Source: Aurantiochytrium sp. KH105 (Eukaryota > Sar > Bigyra > Thraustochytrida > Thraustochytriidae). From it: a stretch of 64,000 nucleotides of DNA. The DNA lies in assembly GCA_003116975.1 (NCBI GenBank), contig BGKB01000015.1, forward strand, positions 434,001-498,000, in the 5' to 3' direction. The position numbers and the translations under genes were made by a program. This document shows, piece by piece, positions 38,201 through 47,094 of the stretch. The notes beneath the pieces are model-generated. The model saw nothing but the letters and a program-made list of their open reading frames with translations, did not search any database and was not told the origin of the DNA. The stretch's first letter is position 1. Every line of letters begins with the position of its first letter.

Positions 38201-39346
38201 AACAAAGTTGTGGAGCACTCCGCGATGGAGACGAACACGAAGGCGTCGCTGCTTCTTTTGCAGGCTGGACTCATTGCAAGTTTGCGAAACAGAGTTGCCA
38301 CTTTGCGCGCCATCCAAAATACGCCGTGCCCGGACACACCCGACGGCACAGATCAAGAGCCCAACGCCAATGAGGCCTCCGACGCCAACAAGTCTCCCGA
38401 CGCCGAAGAGATCGACCTCGTGCACCTTATCTGCGAACGTATTGCCCAGGGCCAGTCGCTACCGCTGTCAACGCTCGAGACGCTCTGTGCGCAGACTGCT
38501 TCAGGGAGACGTGCCCTTTGGCCTTCGTCCGCTTCGCGGGTCGACGAGGCCATATCTGTGGTCACAAAGGTGCTTAACGCCGCAGCTTCTTCCGCTTCAC
38601 CTCTGGCCGCCGCTAACAGCACCACCCCCACCAAGGGGATGTTCGCCTCAAGTCTTGCGAACGATGAAAATCTTGCCCGTCGGAGTAATGGCGATACTAG
38701 AGCCAACGCCGAGATTCCGGCTCCGCCGACGCTCGAAGAACTTACTGACTTGCTTGCGGCCAAGGTTCGCGCCAATGGAGATGAATCTGGGACTGCAAGG
38801 CGCGATTTTGCCAAGATCGCACGGGGTTACCTGCATCTGCTGCAAGAGAAGAAGGCTTTCGCGCTTCGCGCATCGACAAGAGAACCTTCGCCCGCTCGCG
38901 CCAACGGCACCCCTTCTGGGGTATTGACATCGGGTGACGTAGACGCTGAGCAAGGGCGTGAAGCAGCTCTCTTGCCTGCAGCGGAGAGCAGCCAAAGTCG
39001 TCTCGAGACAGGTCTGCCGCAATCGAGTTCTACGCCCGCGCTCGATGGGATGAAGAGCCCTACTCCTGGTGCTGCCGGGTTCGTCGACAAAAAGCTGGCC
39101 GCTTCCGTGGTAGCCAAGTGTATCGAGCGCAACTGTCGTCGGGACTGTCTTGATGTCGTGGCCCGCGTGCTGGACTTTGATGACGACGAACGTCGTCGCG
39201 TCGGTCTCCTGGGCAGTGGCGGGTTCTGGGATTCTATTCTTCCCGACTGGTCTCGTGGCCAAGCTCGGGCTGCAGCACTGAACGCGGGCGACCAAGGGTT
39301 TACAGACATGTTGGCCGACTTTGTAAATGACGAAATTCATCAGTAG
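35294..39346 (+). CDS. Golgin-like coiled-coil protein with GRAB domain
   Basis: This encodes 1350 residues from the ATG at 35294. Residues 1-330 are Gln/Asn/Ser-rich and disordered. Residues about 540-990 form a long coiled coil whose middle contains imperfect repeats of an ELEQTC..Q....I..LE heptad block, interrupted by LFPS...DPF linkers. At 1264-1310 the sequence VDKKLAASVVAKCIER...VVARVLDFDDDERRRVGL matches the GRAB (GRIP-related Arf-binding) domain of Rud3/GMAP-210, which binds Arf1-GTP on cis-Golgi membranes. Tethering of ER-Golgi vesicles is therefore the likely role. Three DPF tripeptides (near 280, 686, 747) resemble adaptor appendage-binding motifs. The upstream open frame is Arg-rich leader. 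Confidence 0.7.
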   Translation: MLSAFSRLLKVEEVEVEEVDGELRVVGGDEDGDEGAGASTGAGAAAGGGYAAGWEEHGGGNGPAGPATASNGGGETTWENNDVAANAFQHKGPGLVTNEVMTGVPSLQHQQYDVQQHWQHQNGKYHSQDGGYDHEGYQQQPNGQYFQQNQGYQYNNGAHQRNDWEFQHHEPSNALGQSHLMSQNPAHLQSTQPFQNSYQDQSWSQSQSQRQSTRESGSFDAVDLGEADLGEIDLNGPALDDSQDQRLPPTQDASSLFQSQVESTASDLFESSSSNDNNADPFASPPPMSQPQQAQQYPQETISLDIQNQTSASNQDHRQEDAGSLESSGTLFSAIPSRLQEEKQTLETEESDTKSPFSMVFGSGLSKQFRKLRELTRMQPRAPNLKHDLVRALAQGLDTLDPQQLTELDRRVRQAHSTFASKSQSMPGQTGNDLNVSLETVDLFQASPVVSHRKTCKRDLGLPRSLEELRALPPDELARMDRAVRSHWATRQRLARSPSEQGSLSPGQGPKSSPQQSGGFLSSAFGIKPISQEETSQLLRLDEREQELKDLELALAEREANVEFAETRLRHREQEFEDEVCKTMLERSAQADQELVNERNAITANAHEIASLREQLAHAQSSADDAREQSNARIVGLEQALQDAQTSSQALETKCREQKSLIARLEQSLDQQQGDLFPSHGPDSDDPFTQSQGGHDEHGAKMQELEQTCQSQAKRVAELEAVLAQRQQTEQQQQNELFPSSVFGNDDPFAPSSQGAEGSGRIQELEQTCRAQASQIAQLEHDLAQAQAQARAQTQTQTQTQQDNKDMEQSETHSHELEQNCQRQTIRIVELEQALAQAQEQGREDASALDRRSHAQSTRIGDLEADLEAKSNQVESLENQLAQMHTQQEDLRNGLQAVQGELAEARSQDEAQKERVHELEGKCNVLAARLQAAERGEVQQRLEATQITISVIAAELQDLDSTQEKLDFLNKVVEHSAMETNTKASLLLLQAGLIASLRNRVATLRAIQNTPCPDTPDGTDQEPNANEASDANKSPDAEEIDLVHLICERIAQGQSLPLSTLETLCAQTASGRRALWPSSASRVDEAISVVTKVLNAAASSASPLAAANSTTPTKGMFASSLANDENLARRSNGDTRANAEIPAPPTLEELTDLLAAKVRANGDESGTARRDFAKIARGYLHLLQEKKAFALRASTREPSPARANGTPSGVLTSGDVDAEQGREAALLPAAESSQSRLETGLPQSSSTPALDGMKSPTPGAAGFVDKKLAASVVAKCIERNCRRDCLDVVARVLDFDDDERRRVGLLGSGGFWDSILPDWSRGQARAAALNAGDQGFTDMLADFVNDEIHQ

Positions 39347-39528
39347 AGAGCTAGCTACCAACTGCTTGCCGTCGTGCTTGCTTTGTTCTCGTCGTAATGA
39401 AAGGCAGGTGTCGCTGTAAAAGGAGAGCTGAATGACCGCGTTTGCGAAAAGTCATGCAAGAAAAAAGAAAAAGGGTTGGAAAATGACAGGTGGTGAATCT
39501 AATTTGTTCCTTTCGAAGCCTTTGAAAA

Positions 39529-40908
39529 TTAGGCGTTGATAATGTATGTTCTTGCGATCGGGAAGAGCATCTGGATCTCCCTTTCGTGTTGCTTGAAGAA
39601 TCCGGAGCTGCGGCGAAGGATGGTGCTTGTTGCGCCGTTCCTGCGACCCCGGAGACAAACATTGAGTAGGTACATGAAGGCACGCACAGAAGTGTTGGAG
39701 CCCTGAATGATAAAAATGCAAAAGAGGACGCGTGCAAGGCAGTATGCGTCCTCACAAATCAGCATGAGCGAAGCATACTGCGTTTCGCTCTCCTCATTCT
39801 CGAAGAAGCGAATGCAGAAAGCGCGTTGTACACCTGGTACCGAATCAAGGGTGAAGCAGCGCGGCGCGAGCGCGAAACGCTTGGCGTTGGCATCGTTGTG
39901 GTACCCGTTGCGAGTGGGGGTGGCAAGCACAATTTCGCGCCGCGAAGGCAGAATTTGGATCGTGCAGGCCTTGGGCTCGATCCCTTTGCCTTGAACAATG
40001 CCTCCATTGCAAGTAAAGGCGTCAGTGAGAGCGCGCTCATTGGGCGCAAGCTCTCGCATGACAGGGGCCGCTTTGGGTTTGGCGTTCTTCTTTGGCGGGG
40101 CTTGCGGGGCCACAGCCCGCTTCGGCTCAGCCTCCTTTTGTTCTTCTTCGATGCCAGCGTTCCTTTTCTCCTTGCTCGCCCGGGTTGGTTTCTTCAAGCA
40201 TGACTTTGGCTTCTTCTCCTCCACTTGATCATCTGCCTCGGAAAAGTTGTGCAGAGCAAAGGATCCGCGTGAAGAATTGCTCTCTGACTTGGCTTTCTTC
40301 TCCTTTTCTTCCTTTTCTTTTTCCCTCGCCTCGGCCTTGGCCTTAGCCTTGGCTTTTTCTCTCTCCCTCTCTTCTCGTCTCTGCTGTTCTTCTTCCTTTT
40401 CTCTTTGCCGCTGTCTCTCCCTTTCTCTTTCTCTTTCTCTCTCCCTCTCCTTTTCCTTTTCGTCTTCATCGTCCTCGTCGTCGTCGTCATCATCGTCGTC
40501 ATCCTTGTAGGGCTTGGCCCGGGAGGAATCATTTTTGCTATCACTTTTCCAGGGCTTGGTATCACCGTCTAGCGGGACGAGAGGCGGGGGCATATCATCA
40601 TCGTCGTCATCGTTGTCATCGTCAGAATGCCCATCGTGATCGTTGGGAATCTGCATCTGCTGGACTTTCTCGTTGAAGGAGACCCTGCGCTTCGTGATTT
40701 TGCCACCACCTCCTTCATCGTCAGAGTCATCGTCGTCGTCGTTCTTGCTACGGTTCGTCTTGGAGTTTTTGCCTTTGCCCATGTCGTTTCGCAGGGCGTC
40801 TTCCGCATCACGAACTTCATGAACGTTGCCTTCTTCATCGGACTCCTCGCCCTCGACGTCCTCTTGGACGCAGTCCATGAACGCCAGTGACCCTCCAGCG
40901 AGCGGCAT
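39529..40908 (-). CDS. Acidic/charged protein with PP1-docking motif
   Basis: This encodes 459 residues from the ATG at 40908. Residues 1-225 are disordered, with long Asp runs and an Arg/Glu/Lys helix (about 145-225). Within this, KRRVSF (RVSF at 75-78) is a textbook RVxF docking site for protein phosphatase 1, preceded by acidic sequence. The C-terminal 160 residues are globular, beta-rich and contain several Cys; they may form a PH-like or other small domain, which I cannot name. A weak donor/acceptor pair in this part could mark a 53-base intron, but it would break the frame, so I leave the gene intronless. Its 3' end converges on the golgin with a 180-base gap. Confidence 0.55.
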   Translation of the reverse strand: MPLAGGSLAFMDCVQEDVEGEESDEEGNVHEVRDAEDALRNDMGKGKNSKTNRSKNDDDDDSDDEGGGGKITKRRVSFNEKVQQMQIPNDHDGHSDDDNDDDDDDMPPPLVPLDGDTKPWKSDSKNDSSRAKPYKDDDDDDDDDEDDEDEKEKERERERERERERQRQREKEEEQQRREEREREKAKAKAKAEAREKEKEEKEKKAKSESNSSRGSFALHNFSEADDQVEEKKPKSCLKKPTRASKEKRNAGIEEEQKEAEPKRAVAPQAPPKKNAKPKAAPVMRELAPNERALTDAFTCNGGIVQGKGIEPKACTIQILPSRREIVLATPTRNGYHNDANAKRFALAPRCFTLDSVPGVQRAFCIRFFENEESETQYASLMLICEDAYCLARVLFCIFIIQGSNTSVRAFMYLLNVCLRGRRNGATSTILRRSSGFFKQHEREIQMLFPIARTYIINA

Positions 40909-42337
40909 TGTTCCTCCCAACGCTGGCGTCAAGCGCCGATTTGCAGACCGAGCAGCGTCCTTGGCTTCTTCAAGTCAGACGCGTCCAAGAAGGACGCTCG
41001 CTGGTGGGCACGCAAAGCCTGAGATCGACGCCTTCGCTGACGCCGTTCACCGACGCTGGCCCCGATTGTACGGCCTAGGTTACGCTTTTGGCTTGCTCCA
41101 CCGCTTGGCGTCGTCTCGCAGACAGTGCCGCGGGAGTCGCGGGTCCGCGCACGCTTCCCTGTTGATAATGCGAACGCGCGCGAAGAATGGACTCAGCGTG
41201 GCCTGCTCGTGGTACTGGTCGAGGGTGCGCCACGTAGCAAGACCTCGTCAGGACCTCTCCCTATATTGCCAGCATATGAAAAGTACCCACTTGCCTAACA
41301 GTCCAGTCGAAACTGGACGAAGGGCTTTGCACAGTGACACCGCAACTGGGAACCCTGATCCGCGCCTGTCCGCGCTGCTGCACTGCGGTGAGGAATTTCG
41401 AGGGATTTCGAGGAATTTCCAAGGCCCAAGACTCTCTCTCAATGCCTGCCTACCACTATTTACCAGTAGCAAACTCAATGAGTGTCTGAAGAAGTTTGCT
41501 TCGCAGTCAACGCTCCTTTTAATCAATTTTGATCACCTGTGTGTCTGCGGGGACTGGCGGCTTTTTAAGGGCGCCCAATCGTGTGTCCACAACGCGTTAG
41601 CTTTCAGAGCAGCTCCATCCGTCCATTGCTACATGCTTGCTCTTATTTTCTTTGATCACTGAGCGCTTCAGACTCCACTTCCTGGACATCGCGGCAATCT
41701 GCTGCCGCCACATGGAGCGGCCAGCCAAGTCACAGGCGTGCAGAGCATACATGGCCTACTCGGGACAAACAAAGCGAGCCCCTTCGCCTCATAGGCTTCG
41801 CAAGCTCCACCGGCTCAGCAGGCTCGACAGCCAGGCTCAGCACGCCCGCAGGCGCGTCACGCCGTGCCGCCCGCCTGCTCCCTATCACATGCCCGCATGT
41901 TCCTGTAGAGCTGCTCGCCAGTGCCGGGCGCTTTTGTGTGCATGCGTGCGGTGCGCGCTAGCTTTTCGCTGCTCCCCCGAAAGCGGGCTAACGGATCGAT
42001 GGGCCCACTTACAAGAGGCCTAACCTGCCAGCGCCGGCGGAACCGGTTTGCCCGACAGGGGTTTCGCCGCGCCGCGGGAATCGCCGAGCCACGAGCTGCA
42101 CGCGGAGGACGAGGAGCAGCAGGAGCTCTCGGGCAGCAGCAGCAGCCGCGCGCAGCAGGTCGGCAACGCAGGAGCGGTGGAGCGGAGAGCGGCGGCGGCC
42201 CGCGCGGAGAGTGCCCGCGCGCCCCGCGCTCACGTCCGTCCGGCTGGTGTTTCTGAGCGCCCGCACCGCGCGTGGAGGGCTGGCGAGGAGCGAGATCGCG
42301 GACAAGGCGGCGAGAGCCGAGCGCGGCGCGGGAGACC
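40909..42337. promoter_or_regulatory. 1.4 kb divergent intergenic region
   Basis: It separates the RVxF protein (minus) from mL43 (plus). A 278-codon plus frame (40826-41662) overlaps the coding end of the left gene and has shadow-like composition. Short GAGGAATTTC-type direct repeats occur near 41390-41425. The last 300 bases before mL43 are GC-rich leader. No gene is supported. Confidence 0.45.
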
Positions 42338-42727
42338 ATGACCACGCGCGGGGTGTGGCATCTGCAGAGGCTGACGGTGCGCTACTGCCAGCACGGCGGC
42401 AGCAGCATCGGCACCCGGCAGTTCATCCGTCAGCTCCTGCCCGAGTTCGCAGAGAATAACCCCCAACTCACAATTGACGTCGTCCACCATGCCAACAAGC
42501 ACCCGGTCGTGCTCGGCGAGTACCGCGGCGTGGACCCAAAGACGGTCGACTTGCGGAAGAAGACTGCAGATGAGGTCCTCAAGGTTTTCACGGAGATGAG
42601 GAATCAAAAGGGCCACAAGGTGACCAAGATCAAGAGCCCCATCTATTCTAAAAATCCCTCTGTGCAGGGTGAGTGGCGCCCGGGCGTGGCCACCAAGATG
42701 GATTTCACCATTAAGGACCTCGACTGA
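42338..42727 (+). CDS. MRPL43: Mitochondrial ribosomal protein mL43
   Basis: This encodes 129 residues from the ATG at 42338. It carries the L51/S25/CI-B8 thioredoxin-like fold: a basic start, LQRLTVRYCQHGGSSIGTRQFI, then LLPEFAENNPQL, the HPVVLGEYRG strand, and the VDLRKKTADEVL helix. The CQHGGSS...R.F....L..FA..NP pattern is diagnostic for mL43 rather than NDUFA2 or mS25. The protein belongs to the large subunit of the mitochondrial ribosome. Intronless, with normal spacing to TPGS2. Confidence 0.9.
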   Translation: MTTRGVWHLQRLTVRYCQHGGSSIGTRQFIRQLLPEFAENNPQLTIDVVHHANKHPVVLGEYRGVDPKTVDLRKKTADEVLKVFTEMRNQKGHKVTKIKSPIYSKNPSVQGEWRPGVATKMDFTIKDLD

Positions 42728-43546
42728 TTACCCTCCGCATAAATCTGCTTGCGCACCTTATTCCAAGCTCGATGCAGCGAACGCAGAGCTCGTCTTTGCG
42801 TTGAGCTTTTCTCTTTAACCCCAAACAGAAAAAATATAATAAAAAATGCCATGAGTATGCGCAATGCTGCCCAGAGCTCCGTGCATCTTGATGATCTGCG
42901 CAAGTGCCTTTCGCCGGTTTTTCCCCTCGCGAAAGCCTTCGATCAACAACGATTTTCTTGAGAGGGAAAAGGAAAGGATCGCACGACCGCGTCTTTGATT
43001 CTTTAGTCACTGATGCCTGCGCCATACTTTACTGATGATTGAGCTGCAGTGGACCGTACGCTTCGCAAGCTTTTTAGCGATTCCGATGTTGAAATTTCCT
43101 TGTATTTGGCCCAAGGCCCAAACAGACCTTCTTGATTCCGAATCTGTGCGTTCGCTTTTCATGAGTTTGCAGCAAAAGCAAGGTGTCACTGGTCCTGGAC
43201 TCTTCTCGTCCCACAAGGTGGAGCGGTCAGCTTTCTTGTTTGTACGCGAAGAGTTCAAATGCTTGACATTAGAACAATCAAGAGTTTAAGAAGCTTGGCA
43301 TCGTCTACTTGAGACAAGTTGGGACTGGGCCTCCGACTTCTACTAGGAAAGGGGGGGGGAAGAAAAGAACGCAACGTCCATTTTTCATTCCTTGCGTCGA
43401 TGGTCATTGATGAATAAAGCAAACCGTCAGCCCGTGGCTCACGAGCGCAGCACGGCGCTGCGCAGCGTCAGACAGCGACGGATTACAGAGAGCCAGGGCG
43501 TGCAAAAGGGCAGAGCTGAGGCTGCGCGAGGCCAGAGAGCTAGCAA
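42728..43546. other. Intergenic region, mL43 to TPGS2
   Basis: An 84-codon plus frame (43035-43289) starts with ATG but has no domain or clear coding bias. A G-run (about 43352-43361) is present. A TAG stop two codons before the TPGS2 ATG limits that gene's start. Confidence 0.45.
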
Positions 43547-44881
43547 ATGCGGCCCGCCGTCGGTCGGAGCAGCGAAGATGCGCGGCGGCATGGGACGCGA
43601 CGACACGAACTCAAAACCCTGTCGGCCGCAAGCCTGCTACAGACCCTGCCGGCGTCGCGAGACGATGTGCTCGAACGCAAGACAGATCCAGAGTCTGAGA
43701 CTCCAATTCAGATTTCTGCTGGCAGCGTGCGAGGACCACATGTGCGCGCAGGCTCTGTGTCGCGGGAGCAGGTCAAAGCTGGCACGAACCGGCAGACGTG
43801 CTTGAGTGCGAGCGCTATCGCCTCTTCTGCACTAGGCAAGGAGCTAAGCCAAGTCCACGCGGCAGTGGTTGCCCGCGGCGGTGGTATTTGGGCCCTTTCT
43901 GAAGTTCCAGGGGTTGACGAGCAGGCAGTAAAGCAGTGGGAGCGCGACCATGGCGTTGCCGTGGCCGCTGACTTGCTCGATCTCTTGCAGGCCACGGATG
44001 GCATTTTGGTACGATGGGCTGTCCCACTCTTTGGTCGCGTCAAAGACATTGGCTGTCTGCACGTGAACTCTTTGCGTTTTATTGATCCTGTTGCCTCGGA
44101 AGATTTGCGCGGTAGCCCAATAGCCAGCAGACAAGCTTTTGCCCTGGGAAAGCAAAAGCGTGTTGGCCTCACTGCCCTTGTTTATCCTCGAAGATATGTC
44201 TCGCGTCGAGAAGACCAACCTGAAGTGTGGTTTTGCGATCTCTCTGGCTCGTGGCACTTTATGGCAGCTCGTTTTGCGGATTACTTTCGTCTTGCGCTTG
44301 TCCACCTTGGCATTCGAGGATGGGAGTATGCCTTTACGCCTGGAGGCCTGGACCCGGTACGTTGCACACTGTTCTTTTGTTATAAGCTCGGTTTTGCGTT
44401 TTGGTGTGGCGCCTTGTGTCCCGATGTAGTTTCTCACCTTTTCCTCTTTCTGCTGTGAATACAGGACACGAAGCAATGGTTGCGGCTCATGGCGCCTGAA
44501 CGTCTGGAGATTGATGAAGCGCGCGCAGTCTTTGAGTCTGCATACTCTAATACAGAAGACAGTAAGCCGTCGCAATCAAAGTATGCCTTGCATCTCGTTG
44601 ATGATTTGCGTGATGAAGATGAGATTCGGCCTTTGTCGGCGGCGGGGGCGGGGGCGTCGGCAGCATCACGCACCAAATCAACGCGCAAATTCACCTCGTC
44701 CGGCAAGACCCGAAGCGTTGGGGCCAAAAAGAAAGCATTGGGGGCGTCGTCAAGTCGGAAGTCGCTCGCAAAGACCAAGTCCAAGGGAAGGACAGCTGCG
44801 GCGGGCGCTTCTTCATCCTCGTCCTTGTCATCGACGGGCACAAAACGACCAGAGTCCGCGCCGGTAAGAAGACCCATATAA
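43547..44881 (+). CDS. TPGS2: Tubulin polyglutamylase complex subunit 2 (two exons)
   Basis: Exons 43547-44356 and 44465-44881 join in phase 0 to give 408 residues. The donor is GTACGT and the acceptor TACAG. An in-frame TAG at 43541 fixes the 5' limit. The first 100 residues are basic and variable. Then the SMI1/KNR4-like TPGS2 core follows: WERDHGVAVAADLLDLLQATDG, LVRWAVPL, IGCLHVNSL, then EVWFCDLSGSWHFMA, YYRL-like DYFRLALVHLGI and WEYAFTPGGLDP, which after splicing continues DTKQWLRLMAPERL. This order matches vertebrate TPGS2 closely, and the intron falls in a conserved block, confirming the splice. The C terminus is a Lys/Ser-rich tail. The complex adds glutamate chains to tubulin of cilia, which implies a flagellated stage. 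Confidence 0.85.
44357..44464 (+). other. TPGS2 intron, 108 bases
   Basis: GT-AG intron with a T-rich 3' half. It is 36 codons long without being frame-disrupting in length, but it contains a stop codon (TGA just before the acceptor). Removing it restores the conserved TPGS2 core. Confidence 0.9.
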
Positions 44882-45572
44882 AGTGTCTCCAAGTCAAGTC
44901 TGCCCGCTGCGTTGCTTTTGCACTTTTGGACGCAGACCTACCTTCTAGTTGCATGCATCTCCTATAAACTTTGTCGAACCTGGTCGTTGTGTTTCTTTTG
45001 TGGCTTGAGACGCACAACCACACTTCTAAATGCATGTACTGTTTATAAAAACCTATCTTGGCCTGCTCGTTGCATTAGTTTTGCAACTTGAGACGTAGAC
45101 ACCCAGTAGGGATGTATGTTCCTCTTGTGACGACATCAAGCACCAGACAACTTCTCAGGATGAGTGAATCTGTTAAAGTTGGAAGCTTATCCTGAAACGG
45201 AAGAGACACTCTTGGCTTCTTTCTGCGGATAATAAAATTGGAAAAAAAGATGCAAGTACCGTCCGTCACCACCCCACGCAAGCCTGTGCAAGCGATTGTG
45301 ACTTTATAAATTCGAAGTTGCGCGGCTCGAAAAGCCCGGATTCGCGCGCTTCAGGCTGAGCCGAAACCGGGCGCCCTTGCTGCGGTCTGCGAAACACAAG
45401 TGTCGGTGTCCATGACTCGGATAAGATTGTTGAAAGGAAACAAGCAGAAAAGAATAGAGGAAATGGCTTCTACAGGGCGCGCAGCAGGATCAAGTCTGGC
45501 GCAGCTAGATATACTACTTTATCTTTCTTGTGTGGGCGAACAATCAAGCAAGCTTGCGTGAAAATCTACAAT
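44882..45572. other. Convergent intergenic region, TPGS2 / GDH
   Basis: Left part holds three degenerate repeat units (44909-45140, listed separately). The right part (45300-45570) is unremarkable. No gene is seen. Confidence 0.5.
44909..45140. repeat. Degenerate tandem repeat of about 75-83 bp, three copies
   Basis: Each unit begins near a CGTTG followed by TTTTG, then a CTTGAGACG-like string, a CTTCTA..TGCATG string and CTATAAA or TTATAAA. Units start near 44909, 44985 and 45068. Divergence is much higher than in the other repeats, so this array is old. Confidence 0.6.
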
Positions 45573-47094
45573 TTACACAGCGCCCTGCTGGTACATGGCC
45601 TCTGCGACCTGGCGAAAGGCGCCGAGGTTGGCACCCTTGACGTAATCGACATGATCCTCACCGTCAACCTTGCCGTTCTCAACACAGGTCTCGTGAATGC
45701 TCTTCATGATGGAATGGAGCTTCTCGTCGACCTCCTCGCGCGACCAGGAGAGACGCATGGAGTTTTGCGACATTTCGAGGGCCGAGACGCCGACGCCGCC
45801 AGCGTTGGCCGCCTTGGCGGGGCCGAAGAGCACCTTTTTCGATTGAAAAACCTCGATGGCCTCGGGCGTGGAAGGCATGTTGGCACCCTCGCAGACGCAC
45901 TTGACTCCGTTCTCGACGAGCTTTTCTGCGTCCTCCTTTTCGAGCTCGTTCTGCGTCGCGCAGGGGAAGGCAATATCGCACTTGACGGACCAGGGCCGCT
46001 CGCCCTCCATGTATTCGACACCGTCGTACTTGTCAGCATATTCCGACATGCGTCCACGGCGGTTGAGCTTGAGGTCCATGATGAACTCTAGCTTATCATC
46101 ATCGATACCTTCCTTGTCGTATATGGAACCGGAGGAGTCGCTGAGGGTGACGACCTTGGCGCCAAGCTCGATGAGCTTTTGCGTGAGGTAGATGGCGACG
46201 TTGCCCGAGCCCGACGCCGCAACCGTGAGGCCCTTGAGGGGCGACTCATCGCCGCTGTCCTCGGACTGGGCTTGGCGGAGGATGGCGTCCGCAAAGTAGA
46301 CAACTCCGTATCCAGTGGCCTCGGGGCGGAGGTTGCTGCCGCCGAGGAGAGCGGGCTTGCCCGTAAGGATGCCCTCGAAGCGGTTGTGAAGCTTCTTGTA
46401 CATGCCAAAGAGGAAGCCGACCTCGCGACCAGCCACGCCAATGTCGCCAGCAGGAACGTCGGTGTTGGGGCCAATGTGACGGAACATTTCGGTCATGAAA
46501 GCCTGGCAGAAGCGCATGACCTCGTTGTCGCTCTTGCCCTTGGGGTTAAAGTCGGAGCCTCCCTTGCCTCCGCCAATGGGAAGGCCCGTGAGGCGGTTCT
46601 TGAGCACCTGCTCGGCACCTGTGAGCGCAAAGCGTATACGCGTCAGTGTGGCATTCCTTGGCTTGGGCCGGGCGCGCGATGTGACCTTCTTTGTCTCTCT
46701 CCCTCTCTTTCTCTCTGCGTGCTCGCGTCAACTTACCAAGAAACTTGAGGATGTCAAGCGTCACGGACGGGTGGAAGCGGAGGCCGCCCTTGTACGGTCC
46801 GCACGCCGAGTTGAACTGCACGCGGTAGCCGCGGTTAACGCGGGTGGCGCCGTCGTCGTCCTGCCACACGACGCGAAACATGACCACGCGCTCGGGCTCG
46901 ACGAAGCGGGAGAGGATATTGGCCTCCAGGTACGGTTTGCCGTCGTCGCTCTTGAGCCAGTCCCAGACCGATTCCACAATCTCTCCCATGGCCTGCACGA
47001 AGTCACCCTCGCCGGGGTTCTTCTTCTCGAGCGCCTCGATGAACTCCTTCGCGCTCTTGAAGTCCGCATCGCTCATGGCCTTTTCCTCGGGCAT
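45573..47094 (-). CDS. gdhA: NADP-type glutamate dehydrogenase (two exons)
   Basis: Exons 47094-46737 and 46618-45573 (minus strand) encode 467 residues, close to the 450 usual for hexameric NADP-GDH. Conserved blocks are VNRGYRVQFNSACGPYKGGLRFHPSV, with the splice falling inside LKFLG|AEQVLKN, then LTGLPIGGGKGGSDFNPKGKSDNEVMRFC with the substrate-binding lysine, HIGPNTDVPAGDIGVAGREVGF, ALLGGSNLRPEATGYGVVYF, AASGSGNVA for the Rossmann dinucleotide loop, and FGPAKAANAGGVGVSALEM. It interconverts 2-oxoglutarate plus ammonium and glutamate. The start MPEEKAMSD is preceded by a purine-rich leader that stays open; a mitochondrial presequence there is possible but unconvincing. Confidence 0.93.
46619..46736 (-). 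other. GDH intron, 118 bases
   Basis: On the minus strand the donor is GTAAGT and the acceptor CTCACAG, with a pyrimidine-poor middle containing GAGAGA repeats. It splits a glycine codon (phase 1) in the conserved LKFLG segment. Confidence 0.92.

Noticed and set aside
39720..39790. Possible 53-base intron in the RVxF protein gene
   Set aside because: A GTGAGG donor and a TTATCATTCAG acceptor are present on the minus strand, but the length is half that of confirmed introns here and splicing shifts the frame.
40826..41662. 278-codon plus frame between the RVxF protein and mL43
   Set aside because: It overlaps the antisense of a better gene, lacks domains and has irregular composition.
45528..46748. 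Plus-strand open frames opposite glutamate dehydrogenase
   Set aside because: Same codon-register shadow effect as the myosin. No domain is present and the GDH protein on the minus strand is unmistakable.
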